A DNA stretch of 64,000 bases from Larix kaempferi (taxonomy: Eukaryota; Streptophyta; Pinopsida; Pinales; Pinaceae), in contig BSBM01000442.1 in NCBI GenBank assembly GCA_027924585.1, positions 9,936,001-10,000,000 on the forward strand, in the 5' to 3' direction. Within the stretch, counting starts at the first letter, position 1; every line of letters starts with the position of its first letter. A model generated the notes under the pieces. The model had not been told where the DNA came from and ran no database searches. It worked only from the letters and a program-made list of their open reading frames with translations. Of the stretch, positions 12,984 to 25,153 are shown piece after piece. A program made the translations under genes and the position numbers.

Positions 12984-13947
12984 GTATAATGGCTTGCATA
13001 TGTGTGTGCCTACATTATCTAATAAGCCACATGGAGGGGGGATTCCTTTCTCTTTCAGAAGCATCCCCGATCAAGGAAAGGGTGCTTGACTAGTAATCAA
13101 TCCACCAGATAAGAGGACATGAAAAATTCAGCGTCATCCTGGGTCATTCCTCCCTAGGCAGTGGTTATAAGTGAGGCAATGTAATCTGATATGATGTCTG
13201 CCCAATTGAAAATCACACCCTACATAGCTATGTGGATCATCACAGGAACCCAACCCAGTTTGTATATGTTCTTATTTGGCATGTTGAACACCCGTCTCAA
13301 CATCAGGGTGATGAGTCTATAGGGATTCCTTAGGATATTTCTCTCATATTCTACAATGTTTCTTTTCCTTATTTGCCTCTCGACGACTGTCATCTTTCTT
13401 GCGCATTCCCAAAGGTCCATCTTTAGCTCGGATAACCATTCATCGTTTAGGAAAAACTTAGGATGCGGTAGCTTGTATGCTGCTATGATATGTTCTGGCG
13501 CAAATGATGCAAGGCTCATCCCTATGACATCTATGATGAACCAGGAGTCAGTCTTACTTGTGATAGGATCCAACCGTTGACCTCAAAGCATGGGAACAAC
13601 TCAGGGTGGGTTGCTGCTTTGTGGAGACCGGATTTCTTTATGTTCCTGTAAACCATTTTCTCTTCCAAGGAGGCCATAGGGAAGCTCTGATCTTCTATGA
13701 CTCTGTACAACTCACCCCATTGGTATTCTGGGGTACCTCCTATGATAGCCTTCGTATCACCAAACATCATCTCAAGCGAGGTGTCCAAGAGGATTTCCAC
13801 GTCTGAATCTAACTTGGAAAACCTAGCTTTTTTCTTGGCAGACCAGTTGTGCATATCGGACCTGAAATGATAATTAAAGGATAAATAATGAGTTTCATGG
13901 TTTGTGAGCAAAACATTGTTCTTATTCATGATTGTTAAAGAAAACAT
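12984..13947 (-). pseudogene. U3 reading frame, N-terminal part (first copy)
   Basis: Minus-strand start of the LTR-encoded protein: 13947-13531, then 13573-13220 after a frame change, continuing with stops to 12984. Recognisable wording includes YQWGELYRVIEDQSFP, KFFLNDEWLS and NIYKLGWVPVMIH. The likely start is the Met in MHNWSAKKK at about 13850. The upstream Met at 13947 reads across a sequence ending TTATCATTTCAG, which looks like a 3' splice site. Copies are at 25154-26117 and 57117-58033. Confidence 0.65.
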
Positions 13948-14418
13948 GAACTGAAAGGAATGCTAATTTTCATATAAACTTCCCATTAGAGACTGAAAAC
14001 AATGCAGACTAGCATTTACACCAAAACTCATTTATGTGGCAAGGAAAAGAATGCGATGCAGTGAGAAAATGAACTATCAGCATTTATTTGTAACTTCAAA
14101 CACTAGGTGCTTTTATGCCAAGGAAAACGAGAAGCCTCCCACTGAAAGAGTGTGTTCAAGGTTCATGCCTAACTTATCCTAAGAGATGACGAATAAGATG
14201 ACCAATAGAAATGAAGGTGTGTGCGCGATGACATAACGCGGCGACTAGGACACAAACTTCTTTCAATGCAAAAAAACTTGACTAGGAAGATGAAAAATGC
14301 AGTCACCGGGGTTTTAAGGTTTTAGATGGGGTTCAATGATAGCGATTCTTTCAAACTGGGGACAGGAAACATTCTCGATGAGTACCAGGTCAAGCGTGAC
14401 CAAATTCGAAAATGAAGG
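13948..14418 (-). other. Non-coding LTR segment 5' of the U3 reading frame
   Basis: Collinear with 26118-26586 and 58034-58500. It is non-coding and simply continues the LTR. The TTATCATTTCAG acceptor-like motif lies just inside the coding side. Nothing else is recognised. Confidence 0.5.
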
Positions 14419-16222
14419 TGTTAGCACTCCATAAAATTTTGTGCTTCAATTTCTTCTAGTAGCGTTGATAGTGCAAAAATAAAGCATTTTTTTTTTTTTG
14501 GTGAAGTCTTCAATCTTGACCGAGAAAATGTTTTTTCCCTCAAGTTGATGACACTATGTTTCAAAAATCCAAAGGAAGGCCTAAAAATGTGTCAAAAAAT
14601 TTTCCCAAGTGAAAAGGACTTAGAAGAAAGATTGCTAAGTGTATAAGAATTATATTAAAATCGACAAACAAGAACCTACAAATGCTATAGTCCGATGATA
14701 AATATTAAAATGGTTAAACTCCAGCTAAGATCCGATGACGGAGATATTAAAAGGTACGGTCTCAATGTATTGTAAGTGGTTGTGGATGAAATACCACAGG
14801 AGCACGTGGCGTGTGGTTATTTATCTGCATCAACGCGAGGGTGGTATTATAAACCGCCTTCCGCCCATGCGGAACCACCATTCCCAAAGAAGAGGAGTAT
14901 AATAGCACATGCTATGTGTTATCAAGTGTTGTGCGCGGTGGGGTATATAAACACCACGATTGTTTCCTGCTCAACCAATGTGGGATATATCCCATAGAGA
15001 AAATCAAATGGGATAAGTATAACATGTTTTTGAGAAAATGCCTGTTTTAGTCACCATTTTCTAGCAGCTGTTTCCGCCAAACATGGAGGCATTTGAGGAA
15101 ACCGAGAGAGGTTTTTATTCAGCACAAGACATTCTCCAATAACCTCTCTCAGAATTTTCATAGGTGTTATGGGGTAAGATAATCAAAGCCATCTTTAGGG
15201 GGAAAGTTTCTAGAATTTCAGTTTACTATTTTAGTTATCAACTTCAAAGAGCTGTTTCTTCCAAATGAAGAAGAATTTTTAGAAACTGAAAGAGGCTTTT
15301 CTTCAGCACATTCCCAGTTACAAAAAACTCTCTCAAAATGTACACAGATATCTCCATATGAGATATACAGCTAGGGATTTGAAGCCTATTTTTCAGCAAA
15401 TTTAATTCCTGAAATAAAAAAAAGTTGTAACTATTTCTATTTTTAGAGTTTCAGTTAGGTTTTGAATTCAAGATTAGGTATAGGCCATCTTTCTATATAT
15501 TGATATGTAAAAAACATGTAAAACGGGGATTTTCAGAGAGAAAAAGAATTCATGTGCTAGGTTTTTGAGGTTTATTCCAGAAATTAATAAAGATTTCAAA
15601 GTTGAGCATATTTTTATCAAAGATTCATGTGTTGTTTTAAAATTACAGTCCGTACTTTCCCTTTCTTTACATGTGTATGTCAATCTTCTTTGTCATTCTT
15701 GCCATTATGTCTTTCTTCTATGCTTGAATGAAAGTCTAAAATAAATTGGGATTCATATTTTCTCTGCCTCAGTTTATCGCATTCAAGTATCCACCTGCTT
15801 CTCCAAAGTTAACAGTGGATTCATCTGAAAATCGATGCCCATTGTTGATGGATTATCATTAATTCTTTCCTGTCACTTGCAAAATCTTATTGACTATAAT
15901 AAAACATCTATCTTGCCTTTGTACAAAAGTTTGTTTGGCTACTGATCTGTATTTTTCTGTTTCTCGACTCCATTGCCCAATGGTATCTTTTTCCTGTTGA
16001 TCTAACCACATTATTTAAAGCCTACAAAGTTTTTACTGTGATTTTACAAATTTGGCCATTGAATTTATTGTCAAGCTGCTGTCGTGGTAACATTGGATAG
16101 CATATTTGCTAAGAGAGCCCTCTCTGGCTGAAAGAGGCCAACTTTTCAGTCTAAAGATTGGTTCGAAATAGGTTACGTCGGGGTTTCTTTGATACAGCCC
16201 AAGGAAAATCCGAGTGCTAACA
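14419..16222 (+). mobile_element. 1.8-kb solo LTR with 11-bp inverted ends (first copy)
   Basis: Termini are TGTTAGCACTC and GAGTGCTAACA, a perfect 11-bp inverted pair. Flanks are GAAGG (14414-14418) and TAAGG (16223-16227), a TSD with one mismatch. The right-hand gypsy LTR lacks this block and reads straight through at about 58500, giving the empty site. TATATAA at about 14944 may be the promoter. No coding sequence is recognised. The duplicated copy (26587-35992) was later split by copia C. Confidence 0.7.
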
Positions 16223-17395
16223 TAAGGCTACGACACAGTGTGTGAATACGGCTATAGGAACTTATGCTTGACAAGGCTATGGGTCAAAACATAGAGCCAA
16301 AACGCTTTAGTTGGTGCTGTGAAAGCAAGGGAGGTCGAGGTGTTGCCTCAAAGGAAAAGGGCTCTACACCCACCAAATAATGATTTGCCTCTTTTAAAAA
16401 AAATGAACCTCATAAACGCGATTTCAAATGGGACACAAAATGGAATAGAGATTTCTAGAGCCTACCTGTCAATGATGGAGAGGTTCACTGGTGAGAAATG
16501 TCTCCGATTGGTTGCAAAACAATGCTCTTCCCTTAGCGCATGAATGGAGTGTTTCTAACAATGCAAGCGATAGGGGGCGAACCACCAACCCCATTATATA
16601 TATATAATCCAAGCATTTAATACGCACGAGTTGATAGTTGGTTTTTTTAATGTGCACGGGGCTCGATGAAATGACTAATCAAAATGCACCTAGGATCATT
16701 AAAGAATCCACCTGCCACTTCGGCGATTTTGCATTTAATGCTTGCGCAATGGCCAGCGCACTTCAAACTAAACCTTGTGACTATGCGCTGCGACGAGGGG
16801 TCGAGTAATGGTCGGTGGGTGCAACTAAAAGGCTGCACAATGGTCGGAAATAATAAGCCTAGAAGATGCGACTAGGAAATGCGATGGAGAATTACGAAGT
16901 TAAGGCCAAATCTTGTGCAATCATCGGTAGGCTTAAGGCGAAAGCTTGCACAATATTCAGTGGGTAATAATTCAAAAGGGACCCACCCCGATCAGTAAAT
17001 GATAAGGTAAAAGGGTGCGCAACAATTAGCATGTTTAACATTAAAGTATGTGACTAGTCGGCGATGTTAAGATCAAGAGTTGCACAATGATCGATGCGAC
17101 AAGATTTACGACTGTGCAACGATCGACGAAATGAGGGTTAAAAGATGTGACCAGTCGGCGCGAAATAAGTCAAAAAGGTGTTCCTTGCTCAGCCGAGTTA
17201 GGATAAAAACTGCGACCATCTTTCTAAGAGACAGTCGAAACTTTCCTTAGTCGAAAAACAACTTCTTTTGGAGGAAGAAAAAGGGACAAACTTAGAAGGA
17301 AAAAGGCACTTTAAGAGACTACAAAAAATCTAAAAATCAAAGGAGGGTCCCTATAAAATTTAGAATTTTATGGGGATTAGGTTGCAGCAGCAACA

Positions 17396-18488
17396 ATTGG
17401 TGATTCGCTGGTGAACACAGATCTCTGAAATAATCTCTTCTCCCAGGTCAGAAACTTATGAGTTGATGGTCCCATATATAACAAAATTGATCATCCGGTC
17501 CAGCTTCTTCATAATGGTGTTTGGGACAAAGGAAACCTTGAATCAGAATTATTTACAACTCTCTTAGGGCCAAAGCATGGGGTTCATTGTTTAAAACTGT
17601 CTTTCTCACGCCAACTAACACAGGACTCCACAGGATTGTAACAACATCCCACGAAAATATTGGTTTGTTCCTCACACCCATGCTGTCAGTATCCTTTTGG
17701 ATACTTTCTTTATTTACGAATTTTGTCGTTTGAGACTTCCATGATGACTTTCTTCCATCTTCAACATTAACTTGGGTTCTTCAATCCATAGTGTCCTTTT
17801 GTGTGAGAAAGAGATTTGTTTGATCATCGGGCTCACGGACGGAGAAGAACCTTACTGGGCCGACCTTTAGGACAGCTTCCTTGATTGGATGTCTTTGATT
17901 TTCTCAACCATGCTTTAATGGAGGCAAAAAATTTTGGAAAACAGACTCATTTGTATAATCTCTTTTGGCTTTTGATTGGCAGCATGGGATCATTTTAAAT
18001 ACCATACACTTGTGAGATATGCTTCCTCTTCATGGGTCCATTGTAGCTAACTTCCCGAGACACACATTAATGTGAGAGTGAATGGAACCTCGAGATACTG
18101 ACAAGGAAATCATAAATATTAGTTATTAAATAGGGGTTATTATGACACCAATATGGATCAAAAGGATCTCTTCACTTTGGAAACTAGCTAGTAAAAGCAA
18201 AGTCACATAGAGATCCTTTCATTACAAGTGGATTATGGCCTTTCAAAATTTGAGATTAATTCAAAGTCCTTCCCCTCAACTACGCCAAGAAGTTGGCTGG
18301 GGGTTTATTAAAGAATAAAGAGCTTCAAACAAGAATAGGGTGAAAAAGGTCAAAATAAACAATCAAATGAAACAAACTACAGACTCCTAGGTGATAAAGA
18401 ACAACAAATCAAATCAAACCAAAGAAAAGCAAACTTAGCAAAAACAAACAAAACAGGGCTTATTTATGTACAAAAATTCCCGCTAAAT
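17396..18488 (-). other. Gypsy 3' untranslated region between pol and LTR (first copy)
   Basis: About 1.1 kb of non-coding DNA between the end of pol and the LTR start, matching 37167-38259. A purine-rich stretch on the minus strand (GTTGAGGGGAAGGAC) near 18280 looks like a polypurine tract but lies about 0.9 kb from the inferred LTR start. No reading frame was recognised. Confidence 0.5.
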
Positions 18489-19325
18489 CTATGTAAAGTA
18501 TTGCTTTATATCAAGATCATTGACAGTGAGATTTTCTTCCTGCCCTTGTAAGTCTTTTAGTTTGTATGTTGACGGGCCAAGATTTTCATAAACTTGCTAG
18601 GGACCAATCCATAATTGTTGAAACTTTGTGTGCATTCCCTTACCATCATGTGCGTGATCCCACTTTAGAACTAAGTCACCTACTTCAAAATGCCTCCTGC
18701 CATACTTCTGCTTATCAAACCAGCTCTTGACAATATCTTGACGTTGGTTGAATTTGTCTTTGGCTCTCTGCCATGAGTCTTCAAGCTTCATTAGAGTATC
18801 GATTAGTGATTGTAAGACTTGGCTGCTAGAACCTTGAGAGGCTTGGGCTAAATGTAAGGATGGGAGTAATATGTTTGGATGGAGTATGGTTTCCTTACCA
18901 TAGACTAGAGTGTACGGGGAAAATCCTAAGGCATTCTTCGGGATCACCCTATCCACCCATAAAGCATTTGGGAAAGCCATATGCCAACTTCTTTGATTTT
19001 CAATGACAACTTTCTTGAGAATTCGGATAAGGTTTTTGTTTGAGGATTCAACCAGACCATTTGCTTGAGGGTGGTAGTTGGTCGAATAATGCAATTTAAT
19101 CCCTTTCTCATAAACAAACTAACTTAACTTTATAGATGAAAAATAAGTTGCATTATCAAAGACTAGGGAAATTGGAACCCCAAACCTAGTTATGATGTTC
19201 TCTTCCAGGAACTCGATAGCTGCATCTTCATTTACTTTGCGTAGCGGGACTTCTTCTGTCCACTGGGTGAAATAATATGTAGTTGTCAGAATATATGGAT
19301 GTTGCAGTAAAGAATTTGGGTTTAT
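18489..19325 (-). pseudogene. Gypsy integrase fragment (duplicated copy, truncated)
   Basis: Minus-strand Ty3/gypsy integrase. The core ends with wording such as YHPQANGLVESSNKN, which contains the catalytic Glu, followed by the C-terminal part (FEVGDLVLKWDHAHDGKG). Reading then passes one stop to about 18489. The N-terminal side is cut at 19325, where the tandem-duplication junction joins it to copia A sequence. The fuller copy is 38260-39590, with a few percent divergence. Confidence 0.85.
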
Positions 19326-20306
19326 GAGATCATGAGGATGACACTAGTGCACACTTGAGCATGCACAGTGGTATAGAATGAATAGAAGTTCAAAAGTCAT
19401 ATAGAAGATCAAGCGAGAGGCAACCACACAAACATAAAAGATAAGTACTTGAGTTGTTATTTGAAATAATAAATGATATTGCTTGTAATAGTTGTATGCA
19501 TATTTGTATTCCTAGAATATATCATGCTGAGTGTAAACATTCATATAACATTGAATAGTATACTACTAATATGCATATGATTGGTAATTTGGACAAACAT
19601 TCCATTGTTTCTTGTCTAGAAGGAAACCTCTTTGCTGACATGCTGATAGCTGTGCACACTCTCGATAGTATGTTCTGGTAGAGATGGAACACATCTAGCT
19701 AGCCACTGTATGCATACAGGATATGGAAAAGTGTTGTGCCAAATTATTGGTCAAGATAGTAGCATAACTATGTAAATCATATCTATATGCATAATAGGTT
19801 ATCATGTCAACATGATTTGATGATTATGAAGCATTACTAATCATGTGCTTAATCTTGATTTGTAGGAAAGATCATGAAGAATGATGAACACCGAACAAGT
19901 GATAGATGTTCAACAAGAAGATTTACAAATCAAACATAATATAGAAGGCTCATGGCTAGAAGGTTCTCTTAAAAAAAGGAAGAGAATCATGATGATATGT
20001 TTGATCCAAGTGGCTAGATAAGATCATTATCTTAGTGATGTAATTGAAGAATAAGTGCGAATCAAGGATTCAATTGAAGAAAGCTCTGTATGGGTACCCA
20101 GGATCAATAGTCAATTGATGAGCTTAATGATCACCATGGGTGATGTGGATCTCAACCTTTGCTACAAGTTTGAATATGGTTTCCATACACAGATGACATG
20201 GATGCAAGAAGGAACTCACCACAGAGTTTGAATGATATTAAGGCTCATATCAGTAGACCCATCTGACGAGAGATGGCACAGATAGATATGCAAAAGATCA
20301 CTCAAT

Positions 20307-21346
20307 GCAAAGTGTGAATGATGTTCATTCACAAAGGAAGAATTGACAGTTTCTTGATAAGCTTGGGCTTTACCAAAAGTAAAGCTGATCCGTTACGAAT
20401 GATGAACCTGTCATACTATTATTGTATGTGGATGATCTATTTTTACAAATAGATCATGAAAAGAAAGAAGAAGATGGTTGCAGAAATGAAAATGAAAGAT
20501 CTCTTACTTCCTAGGTTTGGAAGTATGGCAAGGCTCAGAAGGAATGTTTCTCAACTAGGGAAAGTATGCTGAGAAATCTTGAAAAGATTTGATGTGTTGG
20601 AATGGCCACTCTCGTGGATTCCAGCTTGAAGCTGTTAGTGGATCACTCATAAAATTTAGTGCATGTAATTCTGTAGAGACAGATTATTGATTCATTGATG
20701 TATCTGACGAATACTAGGTCAGATATATGCTTTGCTGTGAACACCTTTAGGCAGTATCCAGTGGAACCTAGACGTGCTCACTTAATAGTTGCAAAGCATG
20801 TGATGAGGTACCTAAAGGGTACGATAGACTTTGATCTATGTTATCTTGGAGATCATGACTTCAGATGGCTACACAGATGTTGATTGGGCAGGAAGTGTAT
20901 CAGACAGGAAGAGCACATCGAGAGGATGTTATTGTTTGGGATCGGCCATGATCTCGTGGTTTAGAAGGAAGCAGTCCAGTGTGGCTCTCAGCACAACCGA
21001 AGTAGAATATATGGCTGCTTGCTCTGCTAGTTGTGAAGCAGTATGGATTCAGGATTATTTGACTTAGAGATAGACCCAACTGTGATCCTATGTGACAAAC
21101 AAGATGGCAGAGAATCCAGTGTTCCATGATAAGTCAAAGCACATAGACATCTGACATTTCTATATACAAGATATGGTGCATAAAGGAACTATAAAGTTCG
21201 AATCTATAACAAGTTTCCGATGCACTAACCAATCCTCTACCTCAAGTGAACAAGTTACAGATGTACTAACCAAACCTCTACCTCAAGTAAATTTTGAGTA
21301 TTTTCGAGATAAGGTTGGTAGGACCCTCCTCGAAAGGGGGAGTGAT
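20307..21346 (+). pseudogene. Copia A second copy: RT/RNase H remnant
   Basis: Near-identical to 8820-9860. MYLTNTRSDICFAVNTFRQ lies at about 20697, RNase H wording (DVDWAGSVSDRKSTSRG) at about 20880-20930, and DVLTKPLPQVNFEYF at about 21260-21300. Stops separate the blocks, and integrase is missing. Confidence 0.75.
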
Positions 21347-22078
21347 GTAGACACTGATGATGAGATTGTCCGCATCGACAGTGAAGTCGATGATATGTAG
21401 GATACCTATATTGGTGATGCCGACAGAGAGGTTGGTGAATGGTCCTTAGAAAGGGTCTAAGTTGACAAGGGGATTGCATCATCCTTGAACACATGTTCTA
21501 AAGTGAGCCATAGACACATGTCTTCAAAAATGAAGTCCGTAGTGGAGAAGTGTGGATTGGATCATCCCTGGACTTCAGTCATAAAGTGAGCCATAGACAC
21601 ATGTCTTTGAAAATGAAGTCCTTAGTGGAAAGGTTGGGATTGGATCATCCCTGGACTTCACTCCTAAAGTGAGCCATAGACACATGTCTTCGAAAATGAA
21701 GTCCTTAGTAGAAAAGATGGGATTGGATCGTCCCCGGATTTATGGTCCCTTGAATTGAGCCATAGACATGATGTCTCCAAGAATGAAGTCCCTAGTGGAT
21801 AGGATGGGATTGGATTGTCCCTGGATTTATGGTCCCTTTAATTGAGCCGTAGACACAATGTCTCCGGAAATGAAGTCCCTAGTGGACAGGATGGGATTGG
21901 ATTGTCCCTGGATTTATGGTCCCTTGAATTGAGCCGTAGACAGAGGTCTCCGAGAATTGATTGATAGGATTGGATAATCCCTAGATTTATGGTCGCTTGA
22001 ATAGAGACATAGACAGAGGTCTCCTAGAATTGGTTGATAGGACTGGATCATCCCTAGACCTCGGTTCAAAGGGTACAT

Positions 22079-22728
22079 TGTTGATGTATATGTATCTTCG
22101 GAATGTATTTCACATGTATGTATATTGTATTCCTATAGAGATGTTATTATTCCTCTATATGGAAGTGTCGTCATTTATATTGTAAGTGTCATAACTTATA
22201 CTTGATGGGTTATTAGACCATCTTGTTTGGGGTCGGCCCTGTATAAGTCATGTGGGTCAAAGGGTTATTAGACCACCCTATTGGGGGTCGGCCATGTGGG
22301 TCTAAGGGTTATTAGGCCACCCTATTAGGGGTCATCCCAGTCAGCATTATGTTATGTGGTTAAGTTCGAGCCTACATGAGTTAGGTAAAAAGGCAAGTCA
22401 AGTCAAGTATAAATAGAGTGCGGGAGGCACTCTATTTGCTCACTCACTTCTCACACATGCACTCAAGGAGGAGTGGCACACTTATGGAGGAGGAGGATCT
22501 GCTGCTAGGTTATGTCTATCTCTCATGGTTGGTTGTATCATTGCTCTATCTATCTCTGAGGAAGTTATTGGGGTTTTTCACCTTTATGGTTTTCCCCAAG
22601 TAAATCTTTGTGTCTCTTGTGTGCTTGCATTATTGTCTCCATGATTGATATGCTGTAGATATGCTGTACATGTTGTTCTCTCAGTTAAGATCCTAGATCA
22701 GATTGAAGTAAATTCTGAAAATTTAACA
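22079..22728 (+). mobile_element. Solo LTR of the copia B family
   Basis: 650 bp, TGTTGATGTATATG... to ...AAATTTAACA, flanked by TACAT at 22074-22078 and 22729-22733. The empty site is in unit 1 at 10588-10592. It matches the copia B LTRs but is 44 bp longer because of an internal direct duplication around 22250-22337. No internal region is present, so it is a recombination product of a complete element. Confidence 0.92.
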
Positions 22729-23535
22729 TACATGATAGGACTGGATTGTCCCTGGACCTCAGTTCAAAAGGTACGTGATTGGGATTGCATCGTCCCTAGA
22801 CATGAGACTTTTCTTAAAGTGATAAGGATTGATCATCCTGGAACTTGATCTGGATTGTATCATCCATGGACCTATGTCCTAAAGAGAGTGGGATTGATCA
22901 TCCTGTAATATGATCGTGTGTGTTGCAGGGCATGTTGCTATTATGGATACTTGTATTGATGTATTGATACTTGTATTGATGATATGTATTGATGAGGATA
23001 CTTGTATGTATACTTGTATTGATACTTGTATTGATGATGTGTATACTTGTATTGGTGTGGATACTAATACTGATGATCTAGATGAGGATGTTGTTGATCG
23101 TGTTGATCTAGATGATGATGTTACTGATCATGTAGATCGAGATGATGATCCAGATGCTGTAAATTGAGATGATCCAGATTCTGTAGATCGAGATGATCCA
23201 GATGCTGTAGATCGTGATGATCTAGATGCTGTAGATTGAGATGATGTGATGACGATGCTGATGATCATATGATGACGATGCTGATGATCGTGTGACGACG
23301 ATGCTGTTGATCGTGAGGATCTAGATGATGATGATGCTGTAGCTGTTTGGGTGCTGTAGAAGACTCAGTACTGAAGATGTTGATGTTCCAGTATTGAAGA
23401 TATTCCAGTAACTGGTTGAGTTACTGATGATGTTGAGAAAGCTCCCAATTATTTATAGATGTATCATGTATGATGTATTCGATGACTCCTTGCTCCTATA
23501 GATGTTGTTATAATATCCTTCTCGTTAAGGGGGAG

Positions 23536-24139
23536 TGTTGAATACTGTAACTTCTAAGAATATTACATTTGTACTTTGTTATTCTAGAGATGTTTCATTC
23601 CTCCATGAAGATCTTATTGTATATTTGGAGATGTTCATTCCTCCGTTGGATTGTGGTAACTTGGGTTATTAGAATTCCCTAGTGGGGGTCGGCCCTGTAT
23701 GTGTTATGTGGGTCAAAGGGTTATTATACCACCCTAGTGGGGTCAGCGCAGTCAGTTGTAATGGGGTGTTTAACCCAGTGGTAAAGTTGGGGCTGACCTA
23801 GTTAATATAAAGTACAAGTCAGAGATGTGTATATATAGAGGAGGTGTGTTCCTCATTTGACACACTTCCCTCACTTGGAATGTAGCGCACTTGTGAGAGA
23901 GAGGTCTGTTATGGAGAAGGAGGAGATCATGTATTTTGTTTGCATCTTTGTATATTGCTAGTCATCTATATTGAGGAATCTTTGATGGGTTTTCTACCCC
24001 ATGAGGGTTTCCCAGGATAAATCTGTCTCTCTTGTGTTTATGTTGTGCTTGTTGTTTCTTCAGTGATCCTGTATATGCTATTGTTGTGAAATGAAATGAA
24101 ATGCTGATATTTTCTATCTTAGCATATTGAATCTTAACA
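23536..24139 (+). repeat. Copia A 3' LTR, second copy
   Basis: 604 bp, TG...CA. It differs from 11365-11968 at about 5 positions by eye, giving a rough measure of the age of the tandem duplication. Confidence 0.9.
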
Positions 24140-25153
24140 TGTTATACCTCAATGTTACACACTAAACCCCAGTGTCGTATCCTTACACCAAGTGACCTAA
24201 ACGACACTTCCCCCTAATGATCATTATACATTACTGGTACCCTCCTTGGTCTCACCTCGACACCCAGGAGTAAAGGCTATTGCCTGAATATCGACGACAA
24301 CATCTTATCTTCCACGTGTCACCCAATCTGACCCAATTTGCATACATTGTTGCGCTTTGCACATCTACTGGGTAGCGACAATTAGGGTTGATGCGCTATG
24401 ATCAGACCCTGGGGCACAGAAATGTCGCATTATGATCAGAACCAAGGGAATGACAATCCTCTTTTAGCCTTTTTTCCATCGATCTTGGATCTCACCTTTT
24501 GAGATATTTTCTTGGGATTACCAGCTTTGATTCGATCCCAACCCCCTCTCTCTGTTTAGTAGGCCTGATCCACTAAACACTCATTAGATCGATTTTACTC
24601 TCCTTTTGGTTAACCCTTCCAAACACTATAAAGGAGAGGACTTCCATGGGCCAAAGGGAGGAATTTTGGGGTATCCAACCTATGGTCTTGAGACGTTTGC
24701 AGAGATAGATAGAGGTAGGACTTGAAGCTGAAATTTTGCTTGGACATCAATAAACCATTGTAAGCATCTTCAAGTTGTAATAAAGTTAACTTGTCTTGTT
24801 TCGCAATTCATGCGTGTTGATTATGTTTCAATTTCATGATTTGTATCTAGTTTAGATTTGGATTCTAACTTGTGATTCAGAGATCTTGGAGAATTGTATA
24901 TGCTTGTGCATTGTCTGATCTTAATAGGTTCATCGCGAGGACTTCTGGATCTAAACAACGAGTGGGACAAACATCGAGAGTGAAAGGTGAGTTGCTTTCT
25001 CTCACTCTCTTCAATACAAAAATATGAAATACTTGTTTAATCTACGATTCAAGATTGCATTTGTTTCCTTTTTGTCTTAGTATAGAGTTAGTATATATTG
25101 CTTTATCCTAAGAGGGATTCTTTCTATCCGTAGGAATAAATATCTACAACATA
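24140..25153 (+). mobile_element. 1.0-kb solo LTR, second copy
   Basis: Copy of 11969-12983 lying directly after the copia A 3' LTR and ending before GTATA at 25154-25158. It is non-coding. A CTATAAA motif lies at about 24630. Confidence 0.65.

Larger units (their letters stand above)
1..17395 (-). repeat. Gypsy 3' LTR, first copy (interrupted, left end missing)
   Basis: After removal of the inserts at 715-4254, 5223-12983 and 14419-16222, this stretch aligns collinearly with the 5' LTR at 53783-59671. It starts (minus strand) at 17395 with TGTTGCTGCTG and reaches the window edge inside the U3 reading frame. The stretch 16223-17395 is non-coding and matches 58501-59671. It holds short (TA)n runs near 16600 and repeated motifs such as GCACAATGGTCG. 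No typical polypurine tract directly precedes the start. A GGGAGAAGAGA run lies about 40 bp upstream on the minus strand, so the exact LTR start rests on comparison with the right-hand copy. Confidence 0.65.
7840..19325 (+). repeat. Tandem segmental duplication, unit 1 (11,486 bp)
   Basis: This unit carries the 3' two-thirds of copia A, the 1.0-kb LTR, part of the gypsy LTR with the N-terminal U3 frame, the 1.8-kb LTR, the 3' untranslated region and part of the integrase. The same order recurs at 19326-39096. A constant offset of 11,486 bp holds from 7840 up to the TACAT at 10588/22074. Confidence 0.85.
19326..24139 (+). mobile_element. Copia A second copy (3' part only)
   Basis: This is the duplicated 3' part of copia A, starting in the interior without a 5' LTR. 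It holds the decayed pol (20307-21346), the 83-87-bp repeats (from about 21500), a later solo LTR (22079-22728), the short repeats (22940-23340) and the 3' LTR (23536-24139). TGTTA (24140-24144) follows, as in the first copy. Because it arose by duplication, it has no TSD of its own. Confidence 0.85.
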
